NCBI GenBank assembly: GCA_017880705.1
Contig: JADGRS010000009.1
Location: 1-22,853 of the forward strand
Direction: 5' to 3'
DNA length: 22,853 nucleotides
DNA from: Burkholderiales bacterium
GTDB lineage: Bacteria; Pseudomonadota; Gammaproteobacteria; Burkholderiales; Usitatibacteraceae
Part shown: positions 15,441 to 22,853 of the stretch, in pieces
How positions within the stretch are numbered: the stretch's first letter is position 1
Layout: every line of letters starts with the position of its first letter
The notes under the pieces: model-generated
Told to the model about the DNA's origin: nothing
Databases searched by the model: none
What the model saw: only the letters and a program-made list of their open reading frames with translations
Program-made: the position numbers and the translations under genes

Positions 15441-16388
15441 CTAGAGCGTTTCGCCGAGGGCGCGGGCGTGGGCGACGTGGTGCTCGAGGAGCCGCCGCGA
15501 GAACTCGTGATCCTTCGGAATCGTCATGTGGGAATCGCGCGGAAAATAGTTGTAGCCCAGGCGCCCCAGCCACGTGCGCAGCGCCGCGCGCCGCAGCATC
15601 ACCGGCCAGAGATCGCGCTCGAAGGGCTCGAGCGGGCGCTGCGACTGGTAGCCCTCGATGAAGGCGTGCGTGCGGGCCGTGTCGAGCGTCGCGTCCGGGT
15701 TCACGCACCAGTCGTTCACGCCGATCGCGACGTCGTAGAGGAGCGCGTCGTCGCAGGCGAAGTAGAAATCGATGACGCCGCCCGCGCCTTCGTCGTCCCA
15801 GAGCACGTTGTCGTGGAAGTAGTCGCCGTGGATGATGCCCCGGGGAAGCACCGTGTCGTCGTGGATGCCCTGGTAGCGGTTCTCCGCGGCGATGAGGTCG
15901 TTTTCCGCGCGCGACAGCTTCGGCTTCACCGCCTGCGCGAAGCTCTCGCGCCATTCGCGCCCGCGCCAGTTGTCGAGCGAGGCGTCGTAGTCGACCGCGG
16001 CGACGTGGATGCGCGCCAGGATCTCGCCGGCGCGCCGGCACAGGTGGGCGTCGGGCCGCGCCCGCGGCGCGCCGGGAAGCTTCGTCACGATGCACGCGGG
16101 CTTGCCGTTCACTTCCGCGATGAGCTGGCCGTTGTCGAGGCGCATCGGGGCGGGGCATGTCACCTCGCGGTGCGCGAGATGGTCCATGAGGCCCACGTAG
16201 AACGGCAGGTCCGCGCGGGGAATGTGCTCGAAGAGCGTGAGCACGTATTCGCCCGTGGTGGTCGTGAGGAAGTAGTTGGTGTTCTCGACGCCCTGCGCGA
16301 TTCCCTCGAGCCGCTCCACCTCGCCCAGCGTGTAGTGCTCAAGCAGCGCGCGCGCCTCGGCGATCGAAACCGGCGTGAAGACCGACAT
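15441..16388 (-). CDS. thrB: Homoserine kinase (ThrB, choline-kinase-like type)
   Basis: Phosphorylates homoserine to O-phosphohomoserine for threonine synthesis. This 315-residue form belongs to the aminoglycoside/choline-kinase fold and not to the GHMP family of E. coli ThrB. The N-terminus has VEGIxxGVENTNYFL-like residues (GIAQGVENTNYFL). The catalytic loop is IIHGDYFHDNVLW with Asp189 and Asn194, followed by the metal-binding VIDFYFACDD (Asp207). An AAGGGGAGG ribosome-binding site (16390-16398 on the minus strand) sits immediately before the ATG. The gene lies 20 nt downstream of the DUF2782 gene, a common pairing near polA in betaproteobacteria. Confidence 0.95.
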   Translation of the reverse strand: MSVFTPVSIAEARALLEHYTLGEVERLEGIAQGVENTNYFLTTTTGEYVLTLFEHIPRADLPFYVGLMDHLAHREVTCPAPMRLDNGQLIAEVNGKPACIVTKLPGAPRARPDAHLCRRAGEILARIHVAAVDYDASLDNWRGREWRESFAQAVKPKLSRAENDLIAAENRYQGIHDDTVLPRGIIHGDYFHDNVLWDDEGAGGVIDFYFACDDALLYDVAIGVNDWCVNPDATLDTARTHAFIEGYQSQRPLEPFERDLWPVMLRRAALRTWLGRLGYNYFPRDSHMTIPKDHEFSRRLLEHHVAHARALGETL

Positions 16389-16408
16389 GCCTCCCCTTCT
16401 TTATATTT

Positions 16409-16759
16409 CTAGAATTCCTTCAGGACCCACTGCGGCACGCGCACTCCCGAGTCGAGCGGATTGTCCTGGCGCATGAAAGTCCCGTCGCCCTGATGGTCCA
16501 TCAGCACGTACGGCTTGCCGTGCTTGGGTGTCACGCGCTGCATGTAGAGCTTGCCCTTGATGCGGTACTCGACGATTTCCTGGTCGCCCTCGTGGCGCGT
16601 GGTCACGACGGGCTCGAGGGCCGGGACGGTCTGCTCCATGGGCGGAGGCGGGGGCGGCTCGCTCAGCGGCGTGGAGCCCGCGGGAGGCTTGCGTTCGCCG
16701 GATTGCGCGGAAGCCGCGAGCGCCGCGGCGATGAGCGTTGCGGCAAGAAGTGTTCGCAT
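16409..16759 (-). CDS. DUF2782 secreted protein, function unknown
   Basis: A 116-residue protein with a signal peptide (MRTLLAATLIAAALAASAQS), a proline-rich linker around residues 34-42, and a conserved core from about residue 50 (VEYRIKGKLYMQRVTPKHGK, then YVLMDHQGDG and WVLKEF at the end). This matches my memory of DUF2782, a small periplasmic family seen beside thrB and polA. No enzymatic motif is visible. It is probably the first gene of a DUF2782-thrB-BPSS1780 transcript, 33 nt after the LOG-family gene. Confidence 0.85.
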   Translation of the reverse strand: MRTLLAATLIAAALAASAQSGERKPPAGSTPLSEPPPPPPMEQTVPALEPVVTTRHEGDQEIVEYRIKGKLYMQRVTPKHGKPYVLMDHQGDGTFMRQDNPLDSGVRVPQWVLKEF

Positions 16760-16792
16760 GACAGTCTCGATTCGGGTCGGAAAGTGTATCAG

Positions 16793-17527
16793 TTAGAGCG
16801 CGAGCTCCACTTCTCGTTCCGCGGGGCTGGGCTCGAATCCGCGCAAATGATAGTGGTCGAAGATCGCGTCCACGATCGCCTGGGGATCGTCGATCACCTG
16901 GATGAGGCCCGGATCGCCGGCGCCGATCATTCCATCGGCAACGAGCTGGCCGCGAATCCAGTCGAGGAGCCCCTTCCAGAAGGTCGAATCCACGAGGATC
17001 ACCGGGACCCTGCGGATCTTCCCGGTCTGCACGAGGGTGAGCACCTCCATCAGCTCGTCCAGGGTGCCGAAGCCTCCCGGCATCATCACGAACGCGCAGG
17101 ACAGCTTCACGAACATGACCTTGCGCGCGAAGAAGTGTTGAAAAGTGTGCGAGATGTCCTGATATTTGTTCCCGGACTGCTCGTGGGGAAGCTGGATGTT
17201 CAGGCCCACGCTCGGGGAGGCGCCCTCGAAGGCGCCCTTGTTCGCCGCTTCCATGATCCCCGGGCCGCCTCCCGAAATCACCGAGAAACCCGCTTCCGAC
17301 AGGCGCTTGGCGATGTCCTCCGCCAAGCGGTAGTGAGGATGCCCGGGCGCGGTGCGGGCGCTGCCGAAGATGGAAACCGCGGGCTGTATCGTCTGCAGCC
17401 TTTCGGTCGCGGTGACGAACTCTGCGATAATTTCGAACATCCGCCACGCCTCGCGCGCGGAGCTCTGCGAACGCTGTATGAGCTGGGGATCCGACGGTTT
17501 TGGAACCTTGGGGGCGGTGATGGCCAT
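16793..17527 (-). CDS. LOG-family protein (TIGR00730 Rossmann fold), probable cytokinin-riboside-monophosphate phosphoribohydrolase type
   Basis: The 244-residue cytoplasmic protein carries the LOG signatures SGGGPGIMEAANKGA (residues ~85-99) and PGGFGTLDE (150-158, with Glu158), which form the nucleotide site and catalytic residues in the family. Characterised members cleave nucleoside 5'-monophosphates to base and ribose 5-phosphate. The bacterial physiological substrate is usually unknown. It is longer at the N-terminus than the ~190-residue plant-type LOGs. Only 20 nt separate its ATG from the divergent polA start, so its promoter must lie inside polA or the two share a very compact control region. 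Confidence 0.9.
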   Translation of the reverse strand: MAITAPKVPKPSDPQLIQRSQSSAREAWRMFEIIAEFVTATERLQTIQPAVSIFGSARTAPGHPHYRLAEDIAKRLSEAGFSVISGGGPGIMEAANKGAFEGASPSVGLNIQLPHEQSGNKYQDISHTFQHFFARKVMFVKLSCAFVMMPGGFGTLDELMEVLTLVQTGKIRRVPVILVDSTFWKGLLDWIRGQLVADGMIGAGDPGLIQVIDDPQAIVDAIFDHYHLRGFEPSPAEREVELAL

Positions 17528-17547
17528 GGCGGGACCTGCCGATTGAG

Positions 17548-20391
17548 ATGAACGAAACCAAGAAACGCCTGCTCCTCGTCGACGCGCCCAGCTACTTCTA
17601 CCGCGCGTTCCACGCGATTCGCGAGCTGCGAAGCCCGGCGGGAGAGCCGACCAACGCCATCTACGGCGTGGTCAACATGCTGCGCAAGCTCAAGCAGGAT
17701 TTCCCTTCGGATTATATCGCCTGCGTCCTCGATCCCCGGGGGAAGACCTTCCGCGACGACATCTATCCGCAATACAAGGCGACGCGGCAGGCGATGCCCG
17801 AGGACCTCGCGCGCCAGATCGATCCGCTCCTCGAGACGATCCGCGCCCTCGGCTGGCCCGTGGTTTGCGTCGACGGCGTGGAGGCCGACGACGTCATCGG
17901 GACCCTGGTGCGCCACGCCGAGAGCCACGGCTGGAACAGCGTGATCTCCACGGGCGACAAGGACCTGACGCAGCTCGTGAACGCGAGCGTGACCTGGGTG
18001 AACACGATGGCCGTCCCCATCGAGAAGCTCGACCGCGAGGGCGTGAGGGCGAAGTTCGGCGTGCCCCCCGAGCTCATCATCGACTACCTCGCGCTCATGG
18101 GCGATGCGGTCGACAACGTTCCGGGCGTCGAGAAGGTGGGGCCGAAGACGGCGTGCAAGCTGATCGAGGAGTACGGCTCCCTCGAGGGCGTGATGGCGCA
18201 CGCCGACGAAGTGAAGGGCGTCGTGGGCGAGAACCTGCGCAAGGCGAAGGACTGGCTTCCCACGGGGCGGATCCTTCTCACGGTGAAGACCGACGTCGCG
18301 CTGCCCTTCGAGATGGAATCGCTGGTGGCCCAGGGCCCCGACACGGAGAAGCTGCGCGAGCTCTACACGCGCTTTGGATTCCGCACGATGCGCGACGCGC
18401 TGGATAGCAAGGGCGCGCCCGACAACAAGGACACTCTCTTCAACAAGGAGGATGCGCCCGGGAAGGGCGAATCCTCCACTTCGCCCGGGAGAGCGCCGGC
18501 GCCGGCCTCGAAGCCCGGCCGCAACTTCGCGCTCCTCACCGCCGTCGAGCAGCCCGTCGAGAACGTGACGCCCTTCGTCGCGACGCGGAAGTACGAGACG
18601 ATCTTCGACGAAGCCGCGCTCGATCGCTGGGTGGCGATTCTCGAGGCGGCGCCGATCGCCTGCGTCGATACCGAGACCACCAGCCTCGACCCGATGGTGG
18701 CGGAGCTCGTCGGCATTTCGTTCTCGGCGTCGCCCGGAGAAGCCGCGTACCTCCCGTTGACGCACCGCTATGGAGGCGTGCCGCCGCAACTCCCGACCGC
18801 GAAAGTGCTCGAGCGCCTGAGGCCGTGGCTCGAGGACGCGACGAAGATCAAGGTCGGGCAGAACGCGAAGTACGATCGCCACGTCTTCGCGAATCACGGA
18901 ATCGACTTGCGCGGCGTCATGCACGACACGCTGCTGCAGTCATACGTCCTCGAGAGCCACCAGCGCCACGACATGGACGCGCTCGCCACGCGCTTCCTCG
19001 GCGCGAGCGGGCTGCTGCAATACACCGACGTCGCGGGCAAGGGCGCGTCGCAGATTCCCTTCGACCAGGTCGACATCAAGCGCGCCACCGATTACTCCGC
19101 CGAGGACGCGGACGTCACGCTGCAGCTGCACGGGGCGCTCTATCCGCGCGTGCACGCCGACGCGAAGCTGGACTACATCTATTCCGGCATCGAGATTCCG
19201 GTGGCGGGCGTGCTCCTCGCGATGGAGAGGAACGGCGTGCTCATCGACACGCAGCTTCTCTCGCGCCAGGGCCACGAGCTCGGCCAGAAGATGCTCGAGC
19301 TCGAGAAGAGGGCGCACGAGCTGGGCGGCGGGCCTTTCAACCTCGGCTCGCCCAAGCAGCTGTGCGACGTGCTCTTCAACCGGCTGCAGCTCAAGCCCAT
19401 CAAGAAGACGCCTTCGGGCGCGCCCTCGGTGGACGAGGAGGTGCTGGAGAAGCTCGCGCAGGACCACCCGATCTGCGCGGCGCTCCTCGAGCATCGCGGC
19501 GTGGCGAAGCTGAAGAGCACCTACACCGACAAGCTGCCGCGCATGGTGCATGCGAAGACCGGTCGCGTGCACACCAACTACGCGCAGGCCGTCGCGGTGA
19601 CGGGAAGGCTCTCGTCCACGGATCCCAACCTGCAGAACATCCCGGTGCGCACCGCGGAGGGACGGCGCATCCGCGAAGCCTTCATCGCGCCGCCGGGCTC
19701 GAGGATCGTCTCCGCGGACTACTCGCAGATCGAGCTGCGCATCATGGCGCACCTGTCGGGCGACGCGGGGCTCGTGGAAGCGTTCGCGCGCGGCGAGGAC
19801 GTGCATCGCCACACGGCTTCCGAGGTCTTCGACACGCCTCCGGGCGAGGTCACCAGCGAGCAGCGCCGCTACGCGAAGGTGATCAACTTCGGGCTCATCT
19901 ACGGCATGAGCGCCTTCGGCCTCGCGCAGAACCTCGCGATCGAGAGGAGCGCCGCGGCGAGCTACATGGACAAGTACTTCGCGCGCTATCCTGGCGTCGC
20001 GCAGTACATGGAGCGCACGCGCAACGAGGCGCGCGAGCGCGGCTACGTGGAGACGGTATTCGGCCGGCGCCTGTGGCTCCCGGACATCGGCTCGTCGAAC
20101 ATGCAGCGCCGCCAGGGCGCCGAGCGACAGGCGATCAACGCGCCGATGCAGGGAACCGCCGCGGACCTGATCAAGCTCGCGATGATCGCGGTGCAGGACT
20201 GGATCGAGAAGGAGCGGTTCGCGGCGAAGCTCATCATGCAGGTGCACGACGAGCTGGTGCTCGAGGTTCCGCAGGGCGAGATCGAGCGCGTGAAGCCCGG
20301 CGTGGAGAAGCTCATGATGGGCGTCGCGAAGCTCGACGTTCCCCTGGTGGTGGACGCGGGAGTGGGAGCCAACTGGGAAGAGGCGCACTAG
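17548..20391 (+). CDS. polA: DNA polymerase I
   Basis: Repair and Okazaki-fragment polymerase of 947 residues with all three domains. The 5'-3' exonuclease (1 to ~300) shows LLVDAPSYFYRAFHA and GVEADDVIGTL, plus the helix-hairpin-helix segment GVEKVGPKTACKLIEEYG. The 3'-5' proofreading domain (~345-530) has CVDTETTSLD with Asp374 and Glu376, and YSAEDADVT, so proofreading is likely active. The polymerase domain has motif A VSADYSQIELR (Asp724), motif B RRYAKVINFGLIYG, and motif C MQVHDELVLE (Asp901). A variable linker at ~290-325 is rich in Pro, Ala and Ser. The ATG is the first start in frame after the divergent LOG gene. Confidence 0.98.
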   Translation: MNETKKRLLLVDAPSYFYRAFHAIRELRSPAGEPTNAIYGVVNMLRKLKQDFPSDYIACVLDPRGKTFRDDIYPQYKATRQAMPEDLARQIDPLLETIRALGWPVVCVDGVEADDVIGTLVRHAESHGWNSVISTGDKDLTQLVNASVTWVNTMAVPIEKLDREGVRAKFGVPPELIIDYLALMGDAVDNVPGVEKVGPKTACKLIEEYGSLEGVMAHADEVKGVVGENLRKAKDWLPTGRILLTVKTDVALPFEMESLVAQGPDTEKLRELYTRFGFRTMRDALDSKGAPDNKDTLFNKEDAPGKGESSTSPGRAPAPASKPGRNFALLTAVEQPVENVTPFVATRKYETIFDEAALDRWVAILEAAPIACVDTETTSLDPMVAELVGISFSASPGEAAYLPLTHRYGGVPPQLPTAKVLERLRPWLEDATKIKVGQNAKYDRHVFANHGIDLRGVMHDTLLQSYVLESHQRHDMDALATRFLGASGLLQYTDVAGKGASQIPFDQVDIKRATDYSAEDADVTLQLHGALYPRVHADAKLDYIYSGIEIPVAGVLLAMERNGVLIDTQLLSRQGHELGQKMLELEKRAHELGGGPFNLGSPKQLCDVLFNRLQLKPIKKTPSGAPSVDEEVLEKLAQDHPICAALLEHRGVAKLKSTYTDKLPRMVHAKTGRVHTNYAQAVAVTGRLSSTDPNLQNIPVRTAEGRRIREAFIAPPGSRIVSADYSQIELRIMAHLSGDAGLVEAFARGEDVHRHTASEVFDTPPGEVTSEQRRYAKVINFGLIYGMSAFGLAQNLAIERSAAASYMDKYFARYPGVAQYMERTRNEARERGYVETVFGRRLWLPDIGSSNMQRRQGAERQAINAPMQGTAADLIKLAMIAVQDWIEKERFAAKLIMQVHDELVLEVPQGEIERVKPGVEKLMMGVAKLDVPLVVDAGVGANWEEAH

Positions 20392-20393
20392 CG

Positions 20394-20546
20394 TTGGCGT
20401 TCATCGACCACTTTTCGGAGAAATCGGATCTCTACGCACGCGCGCGGCCGATGCGCTGGAGCCCGCATGGGGGAGGGACGAGCGGCGCCTCGTCACGTTG
20501 CCGCTGCATTTTCGCTGTGGCCGGCATGCCCGATGTGCTATCATGA
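20394..20546 (+). pseudogene. Remnant of a class I SAM-dependent methyltransferase N-terminus
   Basis: Reading from the TTG at 20394, the frame gives LAFIDHFSEKSDLYARARP, which matches my memory of the conserved start of a widespread methyltransferase family (DHFSxxSDLYAxARPRYP). Similarity stops at about 20450: the expected RYP and Rossmann segment do not follow, the frame continues as unrelated residues, and it ends at TGA 20544-20546. No continuation is found further downstream. I read it as a gene truncated by deletion or by arrival of the toxin-antitoxin genes that follow. It is not expected to encode a working enzyme. The rest of the 20392-20573 gap holds the antitoxin promoter region. 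Confidence 0.6.
20539..20544 (+). promoter_or_regulatory. Candidate extended -10 promoter of the toxin-antitoxin operon
   Basis: TATCAT preceded by TGC (extended -10 form), 29 nt upstream of the antitoxin ATG, with no good -35 at 16-18 nt. A small palindrome GGCATGCC at 20523-20530 lies just upstream and could be an operator for the ribbon-helix-helix antitoxin, as such modules are usually self-repressed. An AGGA ribosome-binding site is at 20563-20566. Confidence 0.4.
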
Positions 20547-20573
20547 CAAATCAAGAAACAGCAGGATGACGCC

Positions 20574-20801
20574 ATGGCCGCCGTCTACAGGAAGTTCGCA
20601 ACCCAAGCCGATCCGAAAGTCCTCGACGCGGTTCGCGCGATCGCGGCCCGCGAAGGCAAGCAGCTCCAGGCCGTCATCGACGAGGCGCTGCGCGACTTCA
20701 TCGACAAGAAGAAGCACGGCGCGCCGCGCTCGAAGGTCCTCACCGCATTCGGCGAGAGCCTCGCCGAATACGACGCCCTCTACAAAGAACTGGCGAAATG
20801 A
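20574..20801 (+). CDS. Ribbon-helix-helix-type antitoxin of a Doc toxin-antitoxin pair
   Basis: A 75-residue protein. Residues 3-12 (AVYRKFATQA) fit the DNA-reading beta strand, and two helices follow (KVLDAVRAIAAREGK and QLQAVIDEALRDFIDKKK), the plan of a ribbon-helix-helix (Arc/CopG-like) repressor. The C-terminal tail (SKVLTAFGESLAEYDALYKE) probably wraps the toxin. Its TGA overlaps the toxin ATG (ATGA), so the two are translationally coupled with antitoxin first. The better known Doc partner is Phd, which has a different fold, so the assignment rests on the helix pattern and on the linkage. Confidence 0.75.
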   Translation: MAAVYRKFATQADPKVLDAVRAIAAREGKQLQAVIDEALRDFIDKKKHGAPRSKVLTAFGESLAEYDALYKELAK

Positions 20802-21172
20802 CTCTCTACATCACCTCGATCGAGGTGATGGTGATGCACCGCGCCCTGATCGAGCGGTACGGCGGAAGCCCGGGCTTGCGCGACGCCGGCGCGCTGGAAT
20901 CCGCCCTCTTTCGCCCGCAAAGCGGTCATTACGCGGACGTCGTGGCGGAAGCCGCGGCGCTCTTCGAGAGCCTTGCGATGAATCACCCGGTTGTCGATGG
21001 CAACAAGCGTGTCGCGTTCGCCAGTGTCGATGTCTTCCTGCGCATCAACGGCTATCGGCTTGAGGCCCGGTCCGCCGACGTTCTTCGCTGGATGATCGGC
21101 CATCTCGAAAAGGGAACGTTCCGAATGGATGCCATCGAGCCGTGGCTTCGCAAGCACGCGAAGAAGGCGTGA
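20798..21172 (+). CDS. doc: Death-on-curing (Doc/Fic) family toxin
   Basis: A 124-residue Fic-fold toxin. P1 Doc phosphorylates elongation factor EF-Tu and stops translation. The Fic motif here is HPVVDGNKRVAFAS with His63, Asp67, Asn69, Lys70 and Arg71. The DGNKR form (Lys instead of the Gly of AMP-transferring Fic proteins) is the Doc type; the usual Phe after HP is Val. Upstream GSPGLRDAGALESALFRPQS is typical of this family, as is VDVFLRINGYRL after the motif. Length is normal for Doc and all key residues are present, so it is probably functional. Linked antitoxin upstream; the next gene starts 5 nt downstream. Confidence 0.9.
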   Translation: MTLYITSIEVMVMHRALIERYGGSPGLRDAGALESALFRPQSGHYADVVAEAAALFESLAMNHPVVDGNKRVAFASVDVFLRINGYRLEARSADVLRWMIGHLEKGTFRMDAIEPWLRKHAKKA

Positions 21173-21177
21173 CCGCA

Positions 21178-22149
21178 ATGGCCGAGTTGCACGAGGCCCT
21201 GCGGCTGCTTCTTGCCGGCGAGCTGGTCGCCTTTCCCACCGAGACGGTCTACGGCCTCGGGGCCGACGCGTCGAATGCTGAGGCTGTCGCAAAGATCTTC
21301 GCGCTGAAGGGCCGCCCCTCCGACCATCCGCTGATCGTGCACGTCGCCTCCATCGAGGGCTTGAGCCAATGGGGGCGCGACCCGTCTCCCGACGCCTTCC
21401 TGCTCGCCGAGAGTTTCTGGCCCGGGCCCCTGACGATCATCGTGAAGAAGGCGTCGCGCGTTCCCGATGCGGTGACCGGCGGGCAGGCCACGGTGGGATT
21501 GCGCTGCCCGTCGCACCCGATGGCGCAGGATCTCCTGCGTGCGTTCGCGCGCGTGGGCAGCGGCGCGATCGCGGCGCCGTCGGCGAATCGCTTCGGCCAC
21601 GTGAGCCCGACGACGGCCGATCACGTCCGCGACGAATTCGGCCCGGGGCTCTTCGTCCTCGACGGCGGCGCGTGCGAGGTCGGGCTCGAGTCCACCATCA
21701 TCGATCTCTCGCGCGGCGCGCCGGTGCTGCTGCGCCCCGGCGCCGTGACGCGCGAGGATATCGCTCGCGTAATGGGCGTCGAGCCGCGTGATCGCGATGC
21801 GGATGCCCCGCGCGCTTCGGGCACGCTCGACGCGCACTACGCGCCGCAAACCGCGATGACGCTGGTGAGCGCGGCCTCGCTCGACCTCGGGCTGCGCTCG
21901 TTGACGAACGTCGCCGTGCTTGCGCTCCACGAGGCTCCCTTCAGCGCGCGGGTGACGAGCTGGATCGACGCGGGAAGCGATGCGATGCGCTACGGGCACG
22001 ATCTCTACTCGAACCTGCGTACGCTCGACGCGAGCGGCGCGAAACGCATCCTGGTGGAGATGCCGCCGCTCTCGCCCGAGTGGGAGGCAGTGAACGATCG
22101 CCTCAACCGTGCCGCCGCGGGCTCGTTGCCGATCGACGACGAGCCGTGA
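21178..22149 (+). CDS. tsaC: L-threonylcarbamoyladenylate synthase, long (Sua5-type) form
   Basis: Makes threonylcarbamoyl-AMP from threonine, bicarbonate and ATP for the t6A37 modification of ANN-decoding tRNAs. The 323-residue protein has the YrdC/TsaC domain (FPTETVYGLGADA, KGRPSDHPLIVHV, FWPGPLTII, APSANRFGHVSPT; residues ~1-195) and a C-terminal Sua5 domain (~220-320, starting ASGTLDAHYAPQT), linked by a segment that includes the conserved ESTIIDL and LRPGAVT. The ATG at 21178 is preferred to in-frame GTGs at 21142 and 21169 because AAGAAGG at 21161-21167 is well spaced from it. Placement directly after a toxin gene suggests the toxin-antitoxin pair moved in upstream of it and may supply part of its transcription. 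Confidence 0.93.
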   Translation: MAELHEALRLLLAGELVAFPTETVYGLGADASNAEAVAKIFALKGRPSDHPLIVHVASIEGLSQWGRDPSPDAFLLAESFWPGPLTIIVKKASRVPDAVTGGQATVGLRCPSHPMAQDLLRAFARVGSGAIAAPSANRFGHVSPTTADHVRDEFGPGLFVLDGGACEVGLESTIIDLSRGAPVLLRPGAVTREDIARVMGVEPRDRDADAPRASGTLDAHYAPQTAMTLVSAASLDLGLRSLTNVAVLALHEAPFSARVTSWIDAGSDAMRYGHDLYSNLRTLDASGAKRILVEMPPLSPEWEAVNDRLNRAAAGSLPIDDEP

Positions 22150-22853
22150 GCACGCGAGCACGTTGGTTCGCGGCAGTCCTGTCACTCGCCGCTGCGCAAG
22201 CCGGCGCGCAAGCCCTCGGCGGCCCCTACTTCTCCGGAGAGATTCGCGGCCAGGTCGTCGATGCCGACACCACGCAGCCCGTCGAGGGGGCGGTTGCGGT
22301 CGGGCGTTGGGACTGGCTCGACTACAGGCCTCCCAGTTTCTACAGCAGCGGTGGCTATTCCAGCGCGGGACGCGCGATACATGTCGCGGAGAGCGTCGCG
22401 GATGCGCGTGGCCGGATCGTCTTCCCGCGCTGGGGACCGAAGGCGCGCATCGCCGGCAAGGTGGATGAGGGCGCACCGCTCGTGCTCGTCTTCAAGGCGG
22501 GATACCAGCCGCTGGTGCGCGAGACGTACAAGGCCGGCGAGCCGTTGCGCCTGCACCGCGTAGGCGCGCCCATCACCGACTACGTGAAGAGCCTCGTTGA
22601 TTTCGAGGAGCGGCGACTGCGTTGGCGTTTCACAGAAGATTGGTCCGCGTTCCCGCAGATGATCCTGGCACTGCATCGGGAGAAGGTTCGCCTGGGCGAG
22701 GACGGCCAGAAGATTCCTGGTGCCAATTCGATGCAAGGTCGTTCCGGTACAGGGCACCTCGTCGACGCGGCCGACGACAAGCCGCTCCAGATCGATGGCG
22801 CGTTGAAGATCACCTGGACGTTGCGTCGCAGTGACGGTGCCCCTGGCGGCCGC
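22146..22853 (+). CDS. Secreted protein with a carboxypeptidase-regulatory-like N-terminal region, partial
   Basis: An open frame of 236 codons running off the window end, starting at a GTG that overlaps the tsaC stop (GTGA). The first ~22 residues are a signal peptide (STRARWFAAVLSLAAAQAGA). Residues ~30-145 suggest a carboxypeptidase-regulatory-like or similar beta-sandwich: GEIRGQVVDADTTQPVEGAV, then ARGRIVFP and LVLVFKAGYQPLV. The second half (RRLRWRFTEDWSAFPQMILA onward) is not recognised. Substrate or role is unknown. An internal start is possible, but the signal peptide favours the GTG. Confidence 0.7.
   Translation, partial: MSTRARWFAAVLSLAAAQAGAQALGGPYFSGEIRGQVVDADTTQPVEGAVAVGRWDWLDYRPPSFYSSGGYSSAGRAIHVAESVADARGRIVFPRWGPKARIAGKVDEGAPLVLVFKAGYQPLVRETYKAGEPLRLHRVGAPITDYVKSLVDFEERRLRWRFTEDWSAFPQMILALHREKVRLGEDGQKIPGANSMQGRSGTGHLVDAADDKPLQIDGALKITWTLRRSDGAPGGR

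Noticed and set aside
20394..20546. A functional small gene after polA
   Set aside because: Only the first ~19 residues look protein-like; the rest overlaps the antitoxin promoter region and has no family resemblance.
22846..22853. NotI site GCGGCCGC at the very end as a cloning junction
   Set aside because: The reading frame continues smoothly into it and no vector sequence is present; an 8-bp GC site is not rare in such DNA.

Overview
The window is dense, GC-rich proteobacterial chromosome, most likely from a betaproteobacterium. The grounds are the order leuS-lptE-holA-proA-nadD-rsfS-rlmH-maf-rng, a choline-kinase-like homoserine kinase beside a DUF2782 gene and polA, and a BPSS1780-family membrane protein. 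The genus cannot be assigned by eye. Genes are packed, often with 4-nt ATGA overlaps. No gap exceeds about 205 nt, and I saw no tRNA, rRNA, CRISPR array or insertion sequence with a transposase.

Left part (1-10210, minus strand): one long housekeeping run read from leuS leftward. It covers leucyl-tRNA charging, the LPS-transport lipoprotein LptE, the DNA polymerase III delta subunit, proline synthesis (ProA), NAD synthesis (NadD), ribosome silencing (RsfS), 23S rRNA methylation (RlmH), an unusual extra alpha/beta hydrolase, the Maf nucleotide pyrophosphatase and RNase G. A 136-bp inverted-repeat element lies between maf and rng.

Middle (10211-14724, plus strand): a secreted FecR-domain/SPOR-like protein, then an intergenic stretch that can fold into a two-level stem followed by an intrinsic terminator, then a UvrD/PcrA-type helicase. 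The helicase gene is interrupted in motif III by an in-frame 359-residue intein. The intein has intact splicing residues and carries an insert that is not LAGLIDADG and resembles a GIY-YIG nuclease. The gene ends in a long palindrome that also holds the stop codon of the convergent neighbour.

Right part: a minus-strand group (LOG-family protein, DUF2782 protein, ThrB, BPSS1780-family protein) diverges from polA across only 20 nt. Downstream of polA is a short remnant of a SAM-methyltransferase reading frame. It abuts a two-gene toxin-antitoxin module (ribbon-helix-helix antitoxin plus Doc/Fic toxin), then a long-form threonylcarbamoyl-AMP synthase, then a secreted protein cut by the window end.

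The accessory signals most worth following are the intein and its nuclease-like domain, the stop-codon palindrome, the maf-rng inverted repeat, the candidate structured RNA, and the toxin-antitoxin module sitting on a gene scar.
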